A stretch of 64,000 nucleotides of DNA. It comes from Kamptonema formosum PCC 10802. Its GTDB lineage: Bacteria > Cyanobacteriota > Cyanobacteriia > Cyanobacteriales > Oscillatoriaceae. A program made the position numbers and the translations under genes. Shown here in pieces: positions 50,601 to 59,185 of this stretch (positions are counted from its first letter, which is position 1; each line of letters opens with the position of its first letter). The DNA lies in contig NZ_KB235949.1 of assembly GCF_000332335.1 (NCBI RefSeq), positions 540,667 through 604,666 of the forward strand. Reading direction: 5' to 3'. The notes beneath the pieces are model-generated. The model did no database searches, was not told where the DNA came from, and saw nothing but the letters and a program-made list of their open reading frames with translations.

Positions 50601-51617
50601 TCACTGAGGCGGTTGAGGTGGCAACTCAACCTTCCCATTGACGGGCGTTATTGTGAATTCCTGCTTCTCAGCCGCCTTGTTAGCCTCAATTATCTCAGTC
50701 ATTGCCTCGCTAAAATGAGACTGGGTGACACGCTTTTTTTCTTTGGGCTTGTCTTCTTTGGCAGCAGCCACTACAGCTTTTAAGACAGCATTCTTGATGT
50801 CTCTACCGGATATTTTATCAAACTGCTTAGCAAGTTCAGCAAAATCTACCGACTTATCATCTAAAGGAAGTTTGCGGGGAATCTGAGCTTGCCAAATCTG
50901 GGCGCGTGCTTCTTCATCCGGTAAATCAAACTGAACCTTCCACCGGATACGGCTGATGAAAGCCGGATCGTAGTTACGGATTAAGTTTGTGGCGAAAATG
51001 ACAATCCCCTCGTAGGAAGAGAGTTGCATTATCATAACGCTGCGGGTTAAGTTAACCGCAGTGTCAGTGGATTGGCTGACATTTTCCAGACGTTTACCTA
51101 AGAACGAATCTGCTTCATCGAAGAAGAGGACTGCCTTTTGACTGGTGGCAAACTCAAAGGCTTTGGCGATGTTTTTCGGGGTGTCGCCAACATACTTAGA
51201 CTCAAGCTGCTGGTAAGGAACCACCAAAATTTTCAGCTTTAGCGCATGAGCGAGGGCTTCAGCGGTGAGAGTTTTGCCTGTACCAGACGGACCCGAAAAG
51301 TTGACGGAGAGGGCTTTGTCCAGCTTGTGCTTTTCACCCATCCCCCACTCCCTGTAAATTAAGTCTTGAAACTCCAGTTCAGCTATTATTGATTCTACCT
51401 GATGTCTGGTTGTATTCGGCAGGATGACATCATCTAGAGTGTATTTTGGATCTCTCAGATATGGGGTAAAATCTATTGAGGAGTCAGGGGCTTTATCAAC
51501 CCCCTCAACTTCTTGTTTTTGGTTGGCTCTTTGGCCTTCACCGTTTCTCTCATTTCCAGAGATGCCGGTGCAGCCAAGCGCCTCCATAAACTCTCTCGCT
51601 CTATCAGGTCTGGGCAT
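50601..51617 (-). CDS. AAA+ ATPase of the classical (Cdc48/phage-tail-like) type
   Basis: 338 aa. A variable N-terminus (about 1-70) is followed by one AAA module: YTLDDVILPNTTRHQVESII, Walker A GPSGTGKT (about 110), pore-loop region QLESKYVGDTPKNIAKAFEF, Walker B AVLFFDEADSF, sensor 1 in IVIFATNLIRNYDPAF, arginine finger in ISRIRWKVQFDLP, and sensor 2 in KISGRDIKNAVLKAVV. The C-terminus is charged, ending in a Pro-rich tail. The nearest look-alikes are AAA proteins that accompany phage-tail-like particles and similar remodelling ATPases, not the MoxR group. In this operon it would remodel or deliver the small membrane proteins encoded upstream; that is inference. Confidence 0.88.
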   Translation of the reverse strand: MPRPDRAREFMEALGCTGISGNERNGEGQRANQKQEVEGVDKAPDSSIDFTPYLRDPKYTLDDVILPNTTRHQVESIIAELEFQDLIYREWGMGEKHKLDKALSVNFSGPSGTGKTLTAEALAHALKLKILVVPYQQLESKYVGDTPKNIAKAFEFATSQKAVLFFDEADSFLGKRLENVSQSTDTAVNLTRSVMIMQLSSYEGIVIFATNLIRNYDPAFISRIRWKVQFDLPDEEARAQIWQAQIPRKLPLDDKSVDFAELAKQFDKISGRDIKNAVLKAVVAAAKEDKPKEKKRVTQSHFSEAMTEIIEANKAAEKQEFTITPVNGKVELPPQPPQ

Positions 51618-51634
51618 GGCAATTATCAGCTCCT

Positions 51635-52249
51635 TCAGTCGATTTGGACAATCAAAGCATTGAAAGTAATTTTTTTCTTGGCTTTGCTGTACGGCTCTAG
51701 GTTTTTACCTAAGGTTTCACCTAAGTCTTGGAAAAACTGAACAACAGAGTTGTTGGCCAAGATATCCCAGGGTTCTGGCCGGGCGATAAACTTCTTAAAA
51801 AGAGGCGCGAGCAGTTTTTTAGCGTCTCTCGCCCACTTTTGGTATTCTGGGCCGGTTAACTCATTATCAAGAACATAAATCGCTTCTAGCTTAGAAAACA
51901 GTACATTCGAGGCAATCGGCAAATCGCGACTGTCAATAGATGGGACTTCATACTCTCTTTCTTCCGGTCTTGTATGTGTGTCATACAGCCATATCTTTAG
52001 CTGCCTAAAATTACAGTCGCGGACACGAATACTTGACCTAAATAAGGGGCCAACAAGTAAATCATCGAAAAAGCGCTGTGTTTCCTCAGGAACAACAGAT
52101 TGACCGTTATTCAGTCTAAGTCCTGGTAGGCCAAACAGTTCAATCCTTCTCAAACTACCCTCACGGTAAGGTGAGCGAAAATCTAAAACAGTATAGATAG
52201 TTTCCGATTCCGGGTTCCATAGCTTTTCTGGTTCAGAGTTGCGGGGCAT
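51635..52249 (-). CDS. 204-aa soluble protein of unknown family
   Basis: Reads MPRNSEPEKLWNPESETIYT, LDFRSPYREGSLRRIELFGL, GLRLNNGQSVVPEETQRFFD and RQLKIWLYDTHTRPEEREYE, ending in KKITFNALIVQID. No membrane helix or signal peptide. Mixed alpha/beta with many Arg/Glu pairs. I do not recognise a domain. AGGAT seven bases before the ATG is the ribosome site. It lies 17 bp upstream of the AAA+ ATPase and is third in the operon; a regulatory or effector role is possible but unsupported. Confidence 0.7.
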   Translation of the reverse strand: MPRNSEPEKLWNPESETIYTVLDFRSPYREGSLRRIELFGLPGLRLNNGQSVVPEETQRFFDDLLVGPLFRSSIRVRDCNFRQLKIWLYDTHTRPEEREYEVPSIDSRDLPIASNVLFSKLEAIYVLDNELTGPEYQKWARDAKKLLAPLFKKFIARPEPWDILANNSVVQFFQDLGETLGKNLEPYSKAKKKITFNALIVQID

Positions 52250-52283
52250 AGTTCAATCCTAATGCGGAATGTAGATCGCGGCC

Positions 52284-52640
52284 TTAATGATCTTCAGAAT
52301 ACTGGAGATTTTTCAGAACCATTACTTTTGTCACTTCTGACCGCTGCTTGGGCAAGGGAGTATTCTCAGGTGCTTGCTCAATGCTGAAAAGCTGTGAGGG
52401 TTTGTTGAGAGATTTGGGGTCCCAAATCTCCATTAAAGTTTCAGTGAGAATTGCTCCTGCGTAAACGATTGCACATAAAATATCGGCCATCCCAAAGGCT
52501 GGAATCAGAACCCCGACAATCGCGGTATGCCATACTGCTTGTATGATGGAAACTAAAGATATTACAAAAGCAGCCGCAGCTCGTCCCAGCCAGTCAATCA
52601 ACTGATCTACCAGACCGCCAAGCCATGCGAAAAAGCCCAT
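52284..52640 (-). CDS. 118-aa membrane protein
   Basis: The N-terminus MGFFAWLGGLVDQLIDWLG is an amphipathic helix. Two hydrophobic segments follow (about 20-45, AAAAFVISLVSIIQAVWHTA; about 48-68, IPAFGMADILCAIVYAGAIL). The last 45 residues are soluble (ending KVMVLKNLQYSEDH). The strong ribosome site GGAGG lies upstream. No family recognised. It shares the pattern of an Ala-rich membrane N-terminus and a short soluble tail with the gene before it, which suggests a membrane-inserting pair. Confidence 0.7.
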   Translation of the reverse strand: MGFFAWLGGLVDQLIDWLGRAAAAFVISLVSIIQAVWHTAIVGVLIPAFGMADILCAIVYAGAILTETLMEIWDPKSLNKPSQLFSIEQAPENTPLPKQRSEVTKVMVLKNLQYSEDH

Positions 52641-52664
52641 TTAAGCTACCTCCAAACTTACTTA

Positions 52665-53093
52665 CTATACCGTCAGTTTAGTGACCATTGGGTTCTGCAC
52701 TGTAGGTAACTGAACACCTTCCTCCTGATTCACCGGCCTCACTGACATTAAAAAAGGCTCGCGATACGTTTGCCTTGGGTCTATGAATGCGAGAATGGTA
52801 TCCAGACCGTCCTGAAAAACAGCCAACAGCCACTCCCTACTATAACCAAACTCTTGGCGCAGGTAGGATTCAATCTCTGGCCAATTATTATCTAAAAACT
52901 GAGCTATCAAGGCCAGATAGTATTTGGTTGCCTCTGTTACATATCCCCAAATCTCCTTAACTGCTGCAACCAGGTTCTCCCATAACCTAGCAAAAGCTCT
53001 TGATAAAGCCTCAACAATGGTAGCGAAAGCATAACCGGCTGCTGCACCCAGGACAAAGGCTGCAGCGGCTTGCAGCAGAATATCCCAAACCAT
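52665..53093 (-). CDS. 142-aa protein with an Ala/Gly-rich membrane helix, first gene of the AAA+ operon
   Basis: The N-terminal hydrophobic stretch (LLQAAAAFVLGAAAGYAFAT) has a glycine-zipper look. An amphipathic region follows (EALSRAFARLWENLVAAVKE), then a soluble tail (NNWPEIESYLRQEFGYSREW; ending NPMVTKLTV). AAGGAG eight bases before the ATG is a good ribosome site. Not recognised as any known family; the composition resembles small membrane-active proteins. It starts the minus-strand unit and faces a divergent HTH gene across about 300 bp. Confidence 0.7.
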   Translation of the reverse strand: MVWDILLQAAAAFVLGAAAGYAFATIVEALSRAFARLWENLVAAVKEIWGYVTEATKYYLALIAQFLDNNWPEIESYLRQEFGYSREWLLAVFQDGLDTILAFIDPRQTYREPFLMSVRPVNQEEGVQLPTVQNPMVTKLTV

Positions 53094-53399
53094 TTCTCTT
53101 GACTCCTTGTGGGCTATCCCCCCTTCCTCCCTAAATTGGAGGACTGAGAGGAGAGGGCTTTGGCACCTGTGCTTTGATGAAGAACCTAAAGGTTAATCAG
53201 GGTGCCGGTCGTCTCGCGATCCAATCGCAAGCCCTACCGCGCTCCTGGCCACTGCTTGAGTATTTCTACTGGCTAGCGAACCAGCCGGCAGGCTCAACCT
53301 CATCGCTTACACCCATAATAAACTCCCCCCACCTAACTGGCGACTAACAGAGGCTATAATTTTCAGTTAGGCTCACGTTACCAATTTCCCGGCACTGCA
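53094..53399. other. Divergent intergenic region of the AAA+ operon and HTH gene
   Basis: 306 bp containing promoters for both directions. A perfect TATAAT at 53355-53360 stands 39 bp before the HTH gene start, without a clear -35; the sequence TATAATTTTCAGTTAG there resembles the end of the 30228-30324 element, so the -10 may be element-derived. Confidence 0.4.
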
Positions 53400-53915
53400 A
53401 TGGCAAATAATAAGGAGGAGATGTTCGCCGAGGCGGCCCATTACTGGGACTTGCAAAGGCTGTACCAAGCCCTGGCCGAGGCCAAGCGGCAACTGGCCCC
53501 TCGCGCCAGAAAGGGGCTGACAAACACGGAAAAGCTTTACCTGCGAGGGCTGCTGTGCGGTAACAGCCCCGCTGAAATGGCCCGCAAACTCCTCCAGAGT
53601 CCCAAGGGAGTTGAGGTTTTTTTGTGTAAAACTTTATACCAATACTTTAAAAAGATGGCCAATTCCCCAGATGAGCCAATAGGAAATTGGAGAAATATCA
53701 ATACCTGGCTAGAGTCAGCAGGATATAAAACTCAGTCGCCTCCTGAATCTAAATCAAAAAAGTATGTGCCATTAGAACCTTTAGTAAATATAGTTAATAT
53801 AGGCTTGGAGAACAACAATACAATAACAATTGATATCAAGGTTCGACTTGAATTGCCTGCCCCTTCAGAATCCCAAAAAACAGACGCCCCAGACACCGGC
53901 GAATATCCCAAGTGA
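53400..53915 (+). CDS. HTH protein of the vWA-MoxR-associated (VMAP) N-terminal type
   Basis: 171 aa. Residues about 29-112 match the HTH domain found at the N-terminus of many cyanobacterial AAA-like and vWA-MoxR-associated proteins: LTNTEKLYLRGLLCGNSPAE, then MARKLLQSPKGVEVFLCKTL, YQYFKKM, and GNWRNINTWLESAGYK. The rest (PLVNIVNIGLENNNTITIDI, KVRLELPAPSESQKTD) is a short tail instead of the large effector region usually attached. The HTH looks LuxR-like (a cell of Lys-Val helix-turn-helix), so it may bind DNA or serve as a docking domain. Divergent from the AAA+ operon; likely its regulator, by position only. Confidence 0.72.
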   Translation: MANNKEEMFAEAAHYWDLQRLYQALAEAKRQLAPRARKGLTNTEKLYLRGLLCGNSPAEMARKLLQSPKGVEVFLCKTLYQYFKKMANSPDEPIGNWRNINTWLESAGYKTQSPPESKSKKYVPLEPLVNIVNIGLENNNTITIDIKVRLELPAPSESQKTDAPDTGEYPK

Positions 53916-54417
53916 TGATTGCCAGGAACGCACTACGCGCCCAATTCCCAGCGCAACCTCTCCCACCGGCAACCCCGCGCCCAGTTTCCCAAGTTTCTGT
54001 CCGACTAGCAGTTTTTCTAACAAAACTCATCAAGCCTTGCAATGCCGGCAGTCTTATTCGCCCGCCGCAACTCCCGCCACACTTTCCAATCTGCTATCTC
54101 AGGCAGTATAGCAATAGGCAGCTCAGTAATGGACAAGGCATCTCACTTGCTAGTAAGGATAGGGACAGGCGAGACGCCTGTCCTACGTCCTAACTTAAGT
54201 GACTGCTGCTATATCACCCTATAGCCCTTTGACATCAAACATCGCACCCAGAACCGGCACTCTATCCTTAACGGTGTCGCCTTGAGATTTCAGGACTTAC
54301 GCCACTTAATGTGGTGTGTGGTGGGTTACGCTACCGCTAAACCACCCTACAGATAGAGGTTTTGCGTAAGTCCTGGATTTGTTAATAGGTTCCAAGAACC
54401 TAATTATAACACAATTA
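53916..54417. other. Intergenic region with a MITE-like element
   Basis: At 54107-54213 lies a 107-bp element with ends TATAGCAATAGGCAG and ACTGCTGCTATA, carrying a GGACAGGCG-CGCCTGTCC palindrome (54162-54186) inside. At 54292-54375 an inverted pair AGGACTTACGC / GCGTAAGTCCT flanks a GGTGGGTTACGC...CCACCCTAC palindrome. No gene recognised. Confidence 0.65.
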
Positions 54418-54618
54418 TTATTGTTTTGTAAATAAAGGTCGATTTGAAAGCCGGTCTTCATCTCATGCTTGTTGCAGATATTCAAATGTCTCTCGCTGCT
54501 CCTCTTCGTCTCCCTCTTCTGCTCACTTGTCTAACCCTTCAATCGCAGCTTTATTCCTCTCCATCTGTTCTTCCGGCGTTCTTTTGGGAAGTACATAATG
54601 ACCCGACGGATTCTTTGA
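54418..54618 (-). pseudogene. Remnant of a small cyanobacterial antitoxin-like protein
   Basis: Minus-strand frame: PSGHYVLPKRTPEEQMERNK, AAIEGLDK-stop-AEEGDEEEQRETFEYLQQA-stop-DEDRLSNRPLFTKQ. The pattern W-x-E-E-G-D-x-x-x-Q-x-x-T-x-x-Y-L-x-x-x-L-D-E-D-R belongs to a common family of short cyanobacterial proteins, often antitoxin-like partners. Two TGA codons fall where Trp and Leu are expected, so the gene is dead. The N-terminal limit is approximate. Confidence 0.6.
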
Positions 54619-54713
54619 GCCGGCAGAAGCGGACTGCAGCGAGTGAGCCAGCTGCTGGGCAACCACCTCTGCAATCAGCACTTTTATCGCAGTATTGACT
54701 TGGGGCGCGGACC

Positions 54714-54740
54714 GTAGGACAGGCGAGACGCCTGTCCTAC
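54714..54740. repeat. GTAGGACAGGCG/CGCCTGTCCTAC palindrome
   Basis: A 12-bp-arm inverted repeat also found at 54162-54186 and 10323-10348. It is followed to 54970 by a C-rich region of CTGTCCCCCC repeats. Confidence 0.75.
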
Positions 54741-54993
54741 GCCCCTACCTGTCCCCCCACCCCAACTTTGCACCGGCCTCTCCCCTGTCCCGCTACCTGT
54801 CCCCCCGCCTGTCCCCCCCACCCCGACTTTGGACCGGCATCTCCCCTGTCCCGGCGCAGGCGTCCCGGCGCAGTCCAGGCGTCTCTTAGCCCCCTCCCCG
54901 CAGCGGACAATCGGGGGTTGGGGGTGGGGTTCTCCCCTGTCCACCCCATCCCCCGCCTGTCCACCCCCCCTCCCAACCGGCACCCCCCAAAAC

Positions 54994-55018
54994 AAAAAAC
55001 CTCCAGACAGGCTGGAGG
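54994..55018 (-). terminator. Rho-independent terminator of petJ
   Basis: On the minus strand CCTCCAG-CCTGT-CTGGAGG followed by TTTTTTG; stem at 55000-55018, T-run at 54994-54999. It lies 70 bp after the petJ stop codon. Confidence 0.85.
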
Positions 55019-55087
55019 ATTATATTCTTAACCAATCATTTTGTCAACCCCATTCAGTGGGTTGCCGGTTCAGTCGTTCGGATGGCC

Positions 55088-55423
55088 CTATTTCCAGTCT
55101 TTTGCCGATTGGTCCAAAACGTAAGCGGCAACGTCCTCGATTTGCTTTGCATTCAGACGACCCTTAAACGCCGGCATGGCATTTTTGCCGTTCGTCACCT
55201 GCTTGATAATTGCCGCTGCAGAGTTCATCTTGTACTTCTCCAGAGCTTCCTTCTTCAGAGTCTTGTTGCGCATCACCACGTTGCCGCCGCCGGCGTGGCA
55301 AGCTGTACAGTTGGCGCTAAAAATCTTGGCACCGGCAGCGCCGTCAGCTAGAGCCGGCTGACCCGTGAAAACGGTCAGCGCTGCCAGCGCGATCAGGACA
55401 GCGGATAAGAGTCTCTTCAACAT
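55088..55423 (-). CDS. petJ: Cytochrome c6
   Basis: 111 aa. Soluble lumenal haem protein that carries electrons from cytochrome b6f to photosystem I (or a terminal oxidase). Signal peptide about 1-26 ([18 protein letters not shown]...ALA), then haem site Cys39-x-x-Cys42-His43 ([13 protein letters not shown]) and axial Met83 in [10 protein letters not shown]. The C-terminal [16 protein letters not shown] is typical. The length is normal. The gene has its own terminator. psbV2 and psbV are further upstream on the same strand, with an oppositely oriented response-regulator gene between. Confidence 0.96.
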   Translation of the reverse strand: MLKRLLSAVLIALAALTVFTGQPALADGAAGAKIFSANCTACHAGGGNVVMRNKTLKKEALEKYKMNSAAAIIKQVTNGKNAMPAFKGRLNAKQIEDVAAYVLDQSAKDWK

Positions 55424-56705
55424 AGTGCTCCTCTACTAAACACAGGAAATTTTTCTAAGACCTCATTTTATCCGCTTCGCTGACACAAAACGCGACACCA
55501 TGCGGAGCTACACCCGCAAGCCGGCAAAAAGCCCACTTCTTAACCCAGGCGAGAGGGGAAAGGGGAAAAATCTATTCGTCTTTTTAAAATTTTTGCTTAT
55601 ATCAAATTATGTCGCATTTTGTCAATACTCCCTCGGAAAAACCTTTAGGGTCGCAACCATTGGCTCGCTCTCAGCCCTGATGTTCTTTCCGCGCCTCAAT
55701 CTGGCCGCAGACCTCACCCCTAGCCTATTTTCCGTTTAATTACTTGCGACTGGGATTGAGGCTGAGATGGTGAGAGGGGGAGGTCTTAATAAGATTAATT
55801 AAACAGATTATTCCTCTTGCGGGGTTGGCACTGCTGGCGCAGACTCCCCGCAAGAAAGGGCTATAAGTCGCCCGCCGGCGATAATTGCGACAAGCAATCC
55901 GGAGGATTGCATTATCTAAGATCCGGGGGGGGTGGCTGCGGGGTCAGTGGGAACGCCCCAGCTCGAAAAATACCTGGGTCAATCCGCAAGAGCCGCAATC
56001 CTGCGGGGGGCGAAGGGCTCTCAGCAGGACTGGGAGCCGGTTTATAAAATAATTGTTAAGATAGCACCGGGACCAGAAACCGGGAATCTTGCTGACGTTA
56101 TAGGGGCCGGTGCGCGCAAGATGTCTATGGGTTTTTCCGGATGTGAGTGAGCTCGCCCCTGCTAACTGCGGACTCACTGCAAAAATGTCTCTGGGTTTTT
56201 TCGGATGTGAGCTTGCCCCACCCCTACTTCCGGCGTGCCCACGAGAAGAAAGCCGGTTTCAAGTGACTTCACTTTTTCTTGATGAATAACCTCTCAGGCC
56301 AAGTTATGGTGGCAGAAGACAGCTCGAACAGTGGAAAACTCACGCTCAATCCATTCAAAATCTTTAACAGTCGGGAGAGGGCGGCGCGGTTCCCCGGAGT
56401 GCTAGTTCTGCTAGCCCAAAGCGACTGCGACATTGCCGCAATAGATTGCCAGAGGCCGGTGGTTGATGGCTGTTGGCGGCAGCTCGGGATCGAGTCCTGA
56501 GCGGAAAGGAGGCGCTTCGCGTCAGGCTTCCCACTTCGCCGGCATGCCTGTCCCCCTCGGAGATGGCGCAGAGTTTTGGATTGAGAAGCCAAGCCGGCAG
56601 AGCGATGAAGGGTATGGAATGAAAGCTATGATATTAATACATAAAACTCCCAGCGTCGCCTTGTTTGTAACAATTTTTTAATATTCAACAGGGCTGCCAC
56701 ATCTC
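55424..56705. other. 1.3-kb region with no recognised gene
   Basis: The first 80 bp hold the petJ promoter region. The rest has several open frames under 110 codons on both strands, none with family resemblance. A direct repeat of GTCT(A/C)TGGGTTTTTCGGATGTGAG at about 56122 and 56190 (each followed by GCT-C-GCCCC) is visible. Confidence 0.5.
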
Positions 56706-57752
56706 ATGTCACACATTTTGATTGTTGATGATGATTCGGCCACTCGGTTGCTGCTCAAAAGAACCCTGCAAACAGAAGGCTATCAGGTCACAGTGGCCAG
56801 AAACGGCGAAGAGGGTCTGGCGCTAGCGCGGCAGCTGCATCCGGACTTAATAATTTGCGATTGGATGATGCCGGTGATGGATGGCTTGCAAATGTGCCGG
56901 CAGCTGAAGGCGGATGAGCAGCTGACAGCCGCGTTCTTTATTTTGCTGACTTGGCGCAACAGCGTCGGAGATCGGGTGGAGGGGCTCGATTCTGGCGCTG
57001 ACGAGTTTTTGTGGAAACCGATAGATATGAATGAATTGCAAGCGCGGGTGCGAGCTGGACTCCGCGTGGGACGGTTAATGCAGCAGTTGAGTGCGGCCAA
57101 TCGGGACCTGTTGGCGGCCAACCAGAAACTCTCCGCTCGCAACGAACTGCTAGAGTCTCTTTCCCTCACCGACCAGCTGACAGGCTTGCTGAACCGGCGG
57201 GCTCTGGAGCAAACCCTGCCCCACCTGCTGCAGCAAGTGGGCTCCCGTCAGGCCGGCGCTCGCTACCGGTATTTATGCGCCTTCGTGATTGATGTGGATC
57301 ATTTCAAGCTCGTGAACGATAACTACGGCCACCAGGCGGGAGACTGGGTATTGCGCGCCCTCGCGGGACGCTTGCAGGGCAGCACTCGCCCCAGCAGTTT
57401 TTTATATCGCTACGGCGGGGAAGAATTCGTCTGCATTGCTCCAGGAATCAGCCCAAACAGCGCCTGGGCCTATGGTGAGAGCTTGTGCGCTGCCATCTCC
57501 AGTAACCCCATCCAGGTGTCTGAAGATTTAGCGATCCCGGTCACCATCAGCATAGGGGGCGCAATCGCCAGCCAATCCAACCCGCTTAGCAGCCAAGACT
57601 TATTGCACCAGGCGGACAGAGCCCTGTACCAGGCCAAACGGCAGGGTCGCAATCGCCTCCAGATGGCGCAGCCCCCGGCCTTTGCCGTCGGGGAAACCCA
57701 CTCCTTACAGCCCCGGGTTGAGAAACCTCTCGGCAGTCTCAACCAGCTGTAA
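56706..57752 (+). CDS. Response regulator with GGDEF output (PleD-like, single receiver)
   Basis: 348 aa. Receiver domain 1-120: acidic pocket Asp8-10, phospho-acceptor Asp52 (LIICDWMMPVMDG), Thr in FILLTWRNSV, Lys in FLWKPID. A coiled coil (LMQQLSAANRDLLAANQKLS) links to a GGDEF domain (about 155-325) with active site RYGGEEF. The inhibition site is degenerate: RPSSFLYRYGGEEF has Ser in place of the final Asp of RxxD, so product inhibition is probably lost. It should make c-di-GMP when phosphorylated. The cognate kinase is not adjacent. It is read opposite to psbV2 and petJ and sits between them. Confidence 0.94.
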   Translation: MSHILIVDDDSATRLLLKRTLQTEGYQVTVARNGEEGLALARQLHPDLIICDWMMPVMDGLQMCRQLKADEQLTAAFFILLTWRNSVGDRVEGLDSGADEFLWKPIDMNELQARVRAGLRVGRLMQQLSAANRDLLAANQKLSARNELLESLSLTDQLTGLLNRRALEQTLPHLLQQVGSRQAGARYRYLCAFVIDVDHFKLVNDNYGHQAGDWVLRALAGRLQGSTRPSSFLYRYGGEEFVCIAPGISPNSAWAYGESLCAAISSNPIQVSEDLAIPVTISIGGAIASQSNPLSSQDLLHQADRALYQAKRQGRNRLQMAQPPAFAVGETHSLQPRVEKPLGSLNQL

Positions 57753-57883
57753 GCCCTGAGCCCGCCCCGGGCTAAACCATAATTTTTTTAACGGAAATGC
57801 GCTGTTCTAGAGATGGCCAAAAAACCATAATCCTGCTTTATCCCGACTAAAGCGCCAAGCGTAATTTTTTTGATTCCGGCAAA

Positions 57884-58384
57884 TTAATCAAACCTTTCCG
57901 TCCCCCATCCCGGGGCGGTTTGCGCCGATCTCAAAACAAAAGCCGCTAAATTTTCTATCTCTGGCTGGGACAGCCAACTTTCAGGCACCTGACGGCACCA
58001 AAAAGTGATGTCGCTGCCGTCATAAATCATGGGCTGGCGCAAATAGGCCACCAGAGCGTTAATATTGTCGCGAGGAGGCGTCGCCCCTTTGAGATCGCCC
58101 AGGGACAGAGACACGCTCGGATCGGGCAAAGTCGCTCCCCCCACATGGCAGTTGATGCAGCTTTGCTCAAACAGGCGCTTGCCGGCGGTCAGGTCCGCCG
58201 GAGAAAACAGGCGTGTGCTACCCTGTCCGTCCATTTCCACCGGCACCGGCTCGCGAGCTTTCAAGTACCGGAACACATAGGGGTCCACACTCGCCGCCCA
58301 AGCCGGCGAGCTGGCCACCATCACGGCAAGCACTGCAGCTAAAACCGCTAGAACACCGCGAACTGAGAACAATCGGCGCAGCAT
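57884..58384 (-). CDS. psbV2: PsbV2, cytochrome c-550-like protein
   Basis: 166 aa. A paralogue of PsbV. Signal peptide about 1-31 (GVLAVLAAVLAVMVASSP...AWA). Haem site Cys76-x-x-Cys79-His80 (SCINCHVGG). The PsbV-like block TPPRDNINALVAYLRQPMIY follows. At the axial-ligand position, where PsbV has His in YHPS, this protein has Cys130 in TFWCRQVPESWL; His/Cys haem ligation is known for PsbV2 of thermophilic cyanobacteria. Its role is unclear; it can partly replace PsbV in some species. AGAGG lies upstream of the ATG. It starts 112 bp after the psbV stop, so the two may be cotranscribed. Confidence 0.93.
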   Translation of the reverse strand: MLRRLFSVRGVLAVLAAVLAVMVASSPAWAASVDPYVFRYLKAREPVPVEMDGQGSTRLFSPADLTAGKRLFEQSCINCHVGGATLPDPSVSLSLGDLKGATPPRDNINALVAYLRQPMIYDGSDITFWCRQVPESWLSQPEIENLAAFVLRSAQTAPGWGTERFD

Positions 58385-58495
58385 TGGATATCAACCTCTT
58401 CTGATGCCAGTAAAAAGTAAAAAGGCAAAAGATCCAGGAAAGCATTTGACTTTTGACTTTTTACATTTTACTGTTTACATTTTTGTGGCAGGTTC

Positions 58496-58987
58496 TTAAT
58501 TGTAGACCTTGCCGCCTCCCCAGGCTGGCCCAATAATATTCGGCTGGACGAGAATGTGACCGGCGATGGCATACAGGTCATCTTCCGAGAGATTTCTCAT
58601 CTCCGGGAAAAGATCAGCGCTATCTTTACTCGGGTGGTACTCAGCAATATTGTCAAACCCATCATAGGTTGTGGGGTGTTTCAGATAATCCACCAGGGCT
58701 TCAAGATTGTTGCGAGGCGGGTTGGCTCCAGCCAGAGTCTCTGTTGACAGACCCACATTGTAGTCTGTTTTCGTTTTGCCCCCCGCATGACATTGAGAGC
58801 AAGTATCGTTAAACAGGCGTTTGCCCTGTTCGACTTGTTTCAAGCTCAACACAACAGTGTCACCCTGCTCGTTCAGCAGCACCGTGCGGGTTGCTGCATC
58901 CAGCTGCACCGCACTAGCCCCACCCACAAACATCTGAAACGCCAAAAATACAGTGGCCACAGCAAGCCAGATGTACCTTTTCCGCAT
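58496..58987 (-). CDS. psbV: Photosystem II cytochrome c-550
   Basis: 163 aa from the ATG at 58987, which follows GAGG; a TTG four codons upstream is less likely. An extrinsic lumenal subunit that stabilises the Mn cluster of photosystem II. Signal peptide about 1-26 (WLAVATVFLAFQMFVGGASA), mature start VQLDAATRT. Haem site Cys63-x-x-Cys66-His67 (TCSQCHAGG); second axial ligand His118 in AEYHPSKDSADLF; C-terminus ends GGGKVYN. All typical for PsbV. Confidence 0.97.
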   Translation of the reverse strand: MRKRYIWLAVATVFLAFQMFVGGASAVQLDAATRTVLLNEQGDTVVLSLKQVEQGKRLFNDTCSQCHAGGKTKTDYNVGLSTETLAGANPPRNNLEALVDYLKHPTTYDGFDNIAEYHPSKDSADLFPEMRNLSEDDLYAIAGHILVQPNIIGPAWGGGKVYN

Positions 58988-59185
58988 GGTTTTCCTCAAA
59001 AAATAGCCTTAGTTATTGGACGCTCAACACAGCTTTAGATCGGTGGTATCTACTCCTGTTCTGGCCGCCCAGCACGCTGCGGAGCCGCCGAACCGTTCTG
59101 ACAGCACACCGGCCATCTCGGGGTTGACAAACATGTCCCCAGACATTATCTGAAGCAGAACTTTTCCCCCGGGCATTGCTGGGGG

